Under the pieces are notes generated by a model that was given only the letters and a program-made list of their open reading frames with translations, made no database searches and was not told the DNA's origin. Shown piece by piece: positions 21,121 to 26,163 of a stretch of DNA of 28,844 bases; within the stretch, counting starts at the first letter, position 1, and every line of letters begins with the position of its first letter. The DNA is from Lentisphaeria bacterium. GTDB taxonomy: Bacteria; Verrucomicrobiota; Lentisphaeria; Victivallales; Victivallaceae. Location: the NCBI GenBank assembly GCA_018265615.1, contig JABLYX010000060.1:1-28844 (forward strand). The letters are read 5' to 3'. Made by a program: the position numbers and the translations under genes.

Positions 21121-23790
21121 ATGGAGTATGTCTTGAGCATCAGTTTATCGGTCACGCCGGGCGGAAACATCCGCATTGAGGGAGATGCGGCGCTGGCGGA
21201 GGCATTTGCCTCCGGCCGCGGCGCGGGGCTCCTTGCGATGCTGAAAGGGACGGTTCCGGCGGATGCGCCGGGATCGTTCCATTTTTTTCGCCGCCTTGCG
21301 CGCGAATATGCCGCGCGGCTCTGCCGCATGCCGGAGGCGGATCCGGATGCGATGTTCGAAGCGGCCCGCCCGGATCCGGAAGCCGTGCAGGAGCTGCTTT
21401 TCGACCGTCCGCCGATGAGCGGCGGCGAATATCTGACTGCCGGGCTCATCGGGACGCTGTTCCTGGAGCTCGAAGGAGCGATGCGCGCCGGGCTTGCGGC
21501 ATCGGGAGGCTCCCCCTCGGAATATCTGCGAACGCTCTCCCCGGCCTGGGAGAGCGTCGGCAAAGTGAGCTTCCACCTCGCGGCGAACGGGAAGAATGAG
21601 GACGGGCAGCACCCGTTCGCGTTCCTCGCGACTTTCATTCACCGCCTGAGCGAAAACGACCAGCCGCGTCATCTGCCGCTCGCGACGGCGCTCAAGACCT
21701 TCGCCGCCGACCGCAAAGCGCTGCTGGCGCTTCTGCTGCCGGTCCGGCAGGCGGCGGAGAAGAGCGAGCTGGTCGCGCGCATGCTGGCGGACGGCTCCGT
21801 CTACCACCCGTGCGTCTGGACCCCGGCGGAAGCGCATGCATTTGTCCGGGATATCCCGGCATTTGAGGAAGCGGATATCGTCGTGCGGTTCGCGAATCTC
21901 TGGAAAAAGCGCCCGCCGAAGCTGCAGGCGCAGCTGTCGCTCGATGTCGGCAAACGGCCGAGCCGGCTGAATTCGGAGCTGCTGCTGAAATTCACAATCC
22001 AGGCGGTGATCGGCGATGAAAAGCTGTCGGAAGCCGAGCTTGAGGAACTGCTGAATTCCGGCGGCGGGCTCGTGCGCATCAAAGGCGAATGGGTGGACGC
22101 TGATCCGGAAAATGTGCGCAAGCTCCTGAAACAGTGGGGCGCGCTGCCGCGTGAGACGCTGACGCTTGCGGAGGGGGCGCGGATTCTCGCCGGGGCCGCT
22201 GCGGAATTTCCGCAGATCGATTCGGAGCTGCTCCGGGTCGAGGCGACGGCGGAGCTTGAGGCGATGCTCTCCGGCGACGCGCTGCCGGAGGAGCTCAGGC
22301 GTCCGCCGCTGCCCGCCGGGCTGGATGCGACTCTGCGCCCGTACCAGAAGGGCGGCGTTGATTTTCTCTGGCGCACGACCGCGCTCGGCACGGGTGCGTG
22401 TCTCGCGGACGACATGGGGCTCGGCAAGACGGTTCAGGTATTGACCTGGCTCGAGCTCCTGCGGATCCGGGGGGAACTTGCGGAAGTCCCGGCGCTGCTG
22501 GTCCTGCCCGCATCGCTGTTGGCGAACTGGCGCGACGAGGCCGCGAAGTTCACGCCGCAGCTGCGGCTGAAGCTGCTGCACGGCTCCGCTCTCGCGCCGG
22601 GCGAGCTTGAGCGGTTTGAAGCGGATCCGGCCGGATTCCTCTCCGGCTGCGACCTTGCGGTTACGACCTACGCGATGGCGGTGCGGCTATCGGGGCTGCA
22701 TAAACTGGAATTTCCCGCGGTGATTGCGGATGAGGCACAGGCGCTGAAGAATCCGAATTCGAACCAGAGCCGCGCGGTCCGGAGTTTGCGGAGCCGCCGC
22801 CGGGTCGCATTGTCGGGAACCCCGGTCGAAAACCGCCTGACCGACCTCTGGAGCATTTTCGATTTCCTCTCGCCGGGGCTGCTCGGGACGCTCCCGCGTT
22901 TTCAGGAGAGCGTGAAGCAGATGGAGGAGAGTGAACGCGGTTATGCTCCGCTTCGCCGCCTTACGGCGCCGTATATCCTGCGGCGGCTCAAAAGCGATAA
23001 GTCGATCATCCGCGATTTGCCGGACAAGAGCGAAGTGAATGTATTCTGCACGCTGACCAGGGAGCAGGCGCTGCTTTACCGCCGTGTGCTCGACTCCATG
23101 AAGCACGATCTCGAGCTCGCGGGTGAGGAAGGGCGCGCCGGGGTCGTGCTGGGCGCGCTGACCCACTTCAAGCAGATCTGCAACCATCCGGCCCAATTCC
23201 TCGGGGGAGGGGATTTCCGCCCGGAGACGAGCGGAAAGTTCCGCCGCCTCGCGGAGTTGGCCGAACCGATCGCGTCAAGGCAGGAGAAAGTGCTGGTGTT
23301 CACGCAGTTTCGCGAGATGTGCGAACCGCTGCACGAGCACCTTGCACACTCGTTCGGCCGTCCCGGGCTGGTGCTGCACGGCGGGACGCCCGTGTCGCGC
23401 CGCCCGGAACTTGTACGGGAGTTCCAGCGGGAGGACGGGCCGCCGTTTTTCGTGCTTTCGCTGAAGGCCGCCGGAACCGGGCTGAACCTGACCGCCGCGA
23501 GCCATGTGATCCACTTCGACCGCTGGTGGAACCCTGCCGTCGAGAATCAGGCGACCGACCGCGCCTACCGGATCGGGCAGCACCGCAATGTGCTCGTGCA
23601 CAAGTTTATCTGCGTCGGGACGATCGAACAGCGCATCGACTCGATGATCCGCGACAAGCGGAAGCTCGCCGACTCGCTGCTCGAGTGCGGCGTCGAATCG
23701 CAGCTGATGAAAATGAGTCCGGCCGAGCTCCTGAAATTCGCAAAGCTGGACCTGAACAGTATGGAGGGGGCCGGAGATGACATATTATGA
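21121..23790 (+). CDS. SNF2-family (SWI2/SNF2) helicase-like ATPase
   Basis: 889 residues. A divergent N-terminal region (1 to about 395) is followed by the two RecA-like lobes of SNF2 ATPases: motif I DDMGLGKT at 430-437, motif II DEAQ at 537-540, motif III SGTPVENRLTDLWSIFDFL, then the C-terminal helicase lobe with GTGLNLTAASHVIHFDRWWNPAVENQATDRAYRIGQ (about 785-820). These proteins translocate on double-stranded DNA and remodel protein-DNA complexes; the bacterial targets are mostly unknown. ATG 21121 has no ribosome site. TTG 21133, with GGAG six bases upstream, is a realistic alternative start (885 residues). It overlaps the SWIM-protein gene by 14 bp, a pairing found repeatedly in bacteria, so the two probably act together. 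Confidence 0.93.
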   Translation: MEYVLSISLSVTPGGNIRIEGDAALAEAFASGRGAGLLAMLKGTVPADAPGSFHFFRRLAREYAARLCRMPEADPDAMFEAARPDPEAVQELLFDRPPMSGGEYLTAGLIGTLFLELEGAMRAGLAASGGSPSEYLRTLSPAWESVGKVSFHLAANGKNEDGQHPFAFLATFIHRLSENDQPRHLPLATALKTFAADRKALLALLLPVRQAAEKSELVARMLADGSVYHPCVWTPAEAHAFVRDIPAFEEADIVVRFANLWKKRPPKLQAQLSLDVGKRPSRLNSELLLKFTIQAVIGDEKLSEAELEELLNSGGGLVRIKGEWVDADPENVRKLLKQWGALPRETLTLAEGARILAGAAAEFPQIDSELLRVEATAELEAMLSGDALPEELRRPPLPAGLDATLRPYQKGGVDFLWRTTALGTGACLADDMGLGKTVQVLTWLELLRIRGELAEVPALLVLPASLLANWRDEAAKFTPQLRLKLLHGSALAPGELERFEADPAGFLSGCDLAVTTYAMAVRLSGLHKLEFPAVIADEAQALKNPNSNQSRAVRSLRSRRRVALSGTPVENRLTDLWSIFDFLSPGLLGTLPRFQESVKQMEESERGYAPLRRLTAPYILRRLKSDKSIIRDLPDKSEVNVFCTLTREQALLYRRVLDSMKHDLELAGEEGRAGVVLGALTHFKQICNHPAQFLGGGDFRPETSGKFRRLAELAEPIASRQEKVLVFTQFREMCEPLHEHLAHSFGRPGLVLHGGTPVSRRPELVREFQREDGPPFFVLSLKAAGTGLNLTAASHVIHFDRWWNPAVENQATDRAYRIGQHRNVLVHKFICVGTIEQRIDSMIRDKRKLADSLLECGVESQLMKMSPAELLKFAKLDLNSMEGAGDDIL

Positions 23791-24469
23791 CGACGACGAG
23801 CGGCCGAAGTCGGTCGCGGAACTGAAGTCGTTCGCCGGAGAGGTCGCGAAGGAGTTGGAGGCGGAGGGACGGAAGCTCTCTCCCGTCAGTTCCGCCGGCC
23901 GCTCCGTCGCGAAGAGCTTCTGGGGCAAGGCGTGGTGCCGCAACATCGAGTCGTATCAGGATTATGAGAGCCGCCTTCCGCGCGGCCGCAGCTATCTGAA
24001 GAACGGCACGGTCATCGATCTCGGAATCGAGCCGGGCAAAGTCACGGCGCTTGTGGTCGGCAGCGAGCTCTATCGCGTTTCCATCGTGATCGATCCGGTA
24101 CGGCCTGAGCGTTGGGAGGAGCTGAAGCGCAAATGCGCGGGGCGGATCGATTCTCTGGTCGATCTTATTGAAGGGAGACTCTCCGAACCGGTCATCGCGC
24201 TTCTGTGCGACCCCGGCACGGGCCTCTTTCCCGCGCCGGAGGAGATTCATATGAGCTGCGACTGCCCCGACTGGGCCGGCCTCTGCAAGCATCTCGCGGC
24301 GGTGCTCTACGGGATCGGGACGAAGCTCGACGCGGATCCGGGGCTCTTTTTTGTGCTGCGCGGCGTGGATCAGTCCGAACTCTTCATGGGAGATCTCTCC
24401 GTGATCGCGCCGGAGACCGGGGCGGAGTTCGATGATCTCGCGGACACGTTCGGGATCGAGCTGGACTGA
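23777..24469 (+). CDS. SWIM zinc-finger protein
   Basis: 230 residues. The SWIM motif CxCx6CxH is exact: Cys161, Cys163, Cys170, His172 (MSCDCPDWAGLCKHLAAVLY). The N-terminal half contains SFWGKAWCRNIESYQDYESRLPRGRSYLKNGTV, a block typical of bacterial SWIM proteins encoded beside SNF2 ATPases. SWIM fingers bind zinc and mediate DNA or protein contacts, so a likely role is to guide or load the partner ATPase. A purine-rich ribosome site (23763-23770) lies inside the 3' end of the SNF2 gene, and the 14-bp overlap implies coupled translation. No terminator was found between this stop and the trpB promoter 19 nt later. Confidence 0.92.
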   Translation: MTYYDDDERPKSVAELKSFAGEVAKELEAEGRKLSPVSSAGRSVAKSFWGKAWCRNIESYQDYESRLPRGRSYLKNGTVIDLGIEPGKVTALVVGSELYRVSIVIDPVRPERWEELKRKCAGRIDSLVDLIEGRLSEPVIALLCDPGTGLFPAPEEIHMSCDCPDWAGLCKHLAAVLYGIGTKLDADPGLFFVLRGVDQSELFMGDLSVIAPETGAEFDDLADTFGIELD

Positions 24470-24488
24470 ACAAAACAGGCCGGATGCA

Positions 24489-24516
24489 TTGCATTTTGCG
24501 GTTCTTATGGTATCTT
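24489..24516 (+). promoter_or_regulatory. Promoter of the trpB operon
   Basis: TTGCAT (24489-24494), 16 bp, TATCTT (24511-24516) with an extended -10 TG (24508-24509). Spacer and -10 (GCGGTTC, then ATGGTATCTTA) nearly repeat the tyrA promoter at 1248-1276. The start near 24523 gives a short 25-nt leader, which leaves no room for a trp-type attenuator. Confidence 0.65.
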
Positions 24517-24523
24517 ATACCAT
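24507..24523. promoter_or_regulatory. Palindromic operator candidate at the trpB promoter
   Basis: ATGGTAT, CTT, ATACCAT: perfect 7-bp arms covering the -10 and the transcription start. The left half recurs exactly at the same place in the tyrA promoter (ATGGTAT at 1267-1273), where the right side is a looser TTTACCA (1283-1289). Confidence 0.55.
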
Positions 24524-24547
24524 TTCAATTGCAACAGGAGTTTTAAA

Positions 24548-25777
24548 ATGGATTTTTCCCGCTATTTCCGTGATTATCCCACCCCGGACGGCCGGTTCGG
24601 GCCCTACGGCGGCTGTTATCTTCCGCCGGAACTCGAGCAGGCGTTCCGGGAGATCAACGCCGCTTATCAGTCGATCGCGCGTTCGGCTTACTTCATCAAC
24701 GAGCTGCGCCGGATCCGGCGTGAATTCCAGGGGCGCCCGACGCCGGTTTACCATTGTGACCGCCTGTCGCGCAAGCTCGGCAACTGCCAGATCTACCTGA
24801 AGCGCGAAGACCTGAACCACACCGGTGCGCACAAGTTGAACCACTGCATGGGCGAGGGGCTGCTCGCGAAGGTCATGGGCAAGAAGCGGCTCATCGCCGA
24901 GACCGGCGCCGGGCAGCACGGCGTGGCGCTCGCGACTGCGGCTGCTTATTTCGGGCTCGAGTGCGAGATCCACATGGGGGAGGTCGATATCGCGAAGCAG
25001 GCGCCGAACGTGACGCGCATGAAGATTCTCGGCGCGAAGATCGTGCCGGTCGGCTTCGGGCTTAAAACGCTGAAGGAGGCGGTCGATTCGGCGTTCGAGT
25101 CATACGCGAAGAACTACAGGGATTCGATCTACTGCATCGGCTCCGCGCTCGGCCCGCATCCGTTCCCGCTCATGGTGCGCGATTTCCAGTACTGCATCGG
25201 CGAGGAGTCGCGCGAGCAGTTCAAGGCGATGACCGGCCAGCTTCCGGACGCGGTCTGCGCCTGCGTCGGCGGCGGCAGCAACTCGGCCGGTTCGTTTGCG
25301 GCTTTTCTGAACGACCCGGTCGATATCTACGGTGTCGAGCCGATGGGCAGGAGTTCGAACCTCGGAGACCACGCCGCGACGCTGACCTACGGCACGCCGG
25401 GCAATATGCACGGCTTCGACAGCTATGTGCTGAAGGATGAGAAGGGCGGCCCCGCGCCGGTCTACTCGATCGCCTCCGGGCTCGATTATCCGTCGGTCGG
25501 CCCCGAGCATGCGTTCTGGAAGGATCTCGGGCGGGTGAACTATGTGAGCTGTACCGACGAGGAGGCCGTCGACGCGTTCTTCAAGCTTTCGCGCTATGAG
25601 GGGATTATCCCCGCGCTGGAGAGCTCGCATGCGATCGCGTATGCGATGAAGTGGGCCAAGAGCCATCCGTACGGTTCGATTCTCGCAACCTGTTCCGGCC
25701 GTGGAGACAAAGATGTCGACTATGTGGTCGAACACTATGGCTACGGCGACAACTGCAGGTTTGACGATGACAAGTGA
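24548..25777 (+). CDS. trpB: Tryptophan synthase beta subunit (solitary TrpB)
   Basis: 409 residues, TrpB1 length. Fold-type II PLP enzyme that condenses indole and serine to tryptophan. The PLP lysine is Lys96 (HTGAHK) and the catalytic glutamate Glu118 (AETGAGQHG), with the same 22-residue spacing as in Salmonella TrpB. The phosphate-binding CVGGGSNSAG and the C-terminal SGRGDKD are present. Departures from the usual wording are HKLNH for HKINN, GPYGGCYLPPELE at the N-terminus, QAPNV for QALNV and CIGSALGPHPFP; several of these recall chlamydial TrpB. No trpA or other trp gene adjoins it. AGGAG (24536-24540) lies seven bases before the ATG. It overlaps the DUF1805 gene by 11 bp. It may work with a distant TrpA or salvage free indole. 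Confidence 0.9.
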   Translation: MDFSRYFRDYPTPDGRFGPYGGCYLPPELEQAFREINAAYQSIARSAYFINELRRIRREFQGRPTPVYHCDRLSRKLGNCQIYLKREDLNHTGAHKLNHCMGEGLLAKVMGKKRLIAETGAGQHGVALATAAAYFGLECEIHMGEVDIAKQAPNVTRMKILGAKIVPVGFGLKTLKEAVDSAFESYAKNYRDSIYCIGSALGPHPFPLMVRDFQYCIGEESREQFKAMTGQLPDAVCACVGGGSNSAGSFAAFLNDPVDIYGVEPMGRSSNLGDHAATLTYGTPGNMHGFDSYVLKDEKGGPAPVYSIASGLDYPSVGPEHAFWKDLGRVNYVSCTDEEAVDAFFKLSRYEGIIPALESSHAIAYAMKWAKSHPYGSILATCSGRGDKDVDYVVEHYGYGDNCRFDDDK

Positions 25778-26057
25778 AACGATTGTCGTCGAAGGAGTTG
25801 CGTTTTGCGGTACGCGACTTGCCACCGAGCACGCCGCGATCCTGCTGATCCAGGGAAAAAGAGCGAATCTCGGCTGCGGCTATTTTTCGCTCGCGCCGGC
25901 GGAGAAGCTCGGTGATCGCTTCGCGATCGTGACCGGCGTGAAATGCTTCAGCGACATGCTCGATGCGGCCGTCGTCGCGGCGAGCCCGGCGGCTGCGGCC
26001 CTCGGCGTTGCTGCGGGAATGAGCGGCCGGGAGGCGCTGCTCCGGATGGAGAAGTGA
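25767..26057 (+). CDS. DUF1805 (YunC-like) small protein
   Basis: 96 residues. The sequence AILLIQGKRANLGCGYFSLAPAEKLGDRFAIVTGVKCFSDMLDAAVVAASPAAAALGVAAGMSGREALLRM follows the DUF1805 pattern (a core strand ending CGY, the AEKLGD..A.V.GV segment, and a closing GMSGREAL). The family is found in B. subtilis YunC and many archaea and has no established biochemical role. Start chosen at ATG 25767, inside the last codons of trpB (11-bp overlap, no strong ribosome site), so its translation is probably coupled to trpB. An earlier in-frame ATG at 25701 lies deep inside trpB and is unlikely. A strong terminator follows 14 nt after the stop. Confidence 0.82.
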   Translation: MTSETIVVEGVAFCGTRLATEHAAILLIQGKRANLGCGYFSLAPAEKLGDRFAIVTGVKCFSDMLDAAVVAASPAAAALGVAAGMSGREALLRMEK

Positions 26058-26071
26058 TTTTCCGGAGAGTT

Positions 26072-26103
26072 AAGCCCTCCCGCTTTTGCGGAGAGGGCTT
26101 TTT
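26072..26103 (+). terminator. Rho-independent terminator of the trpB/DUF1805 operon
   Basis: AAGCCCTC (26072-26079) pairs with GAGGGCTT (26093-26100), with an inner CCGC/GCGG stem, a TTTT loop and one bulged A (26092); five T end at 26103. Confidence 0.9.
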
Positions 26104-26163
26104 GCGTGTCCTGATCCTGCGGTTTTCCTGTTCCTCCGGCTCCCGCGACGTATGCGGAAGGTG

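Noticed and set aside
24517..24547. trp-type attenuator or riboswitch before trpB
   Set aside because: The leader is only about 25 nt with no leader peptide, tandem Trp codons or hairpin pair.
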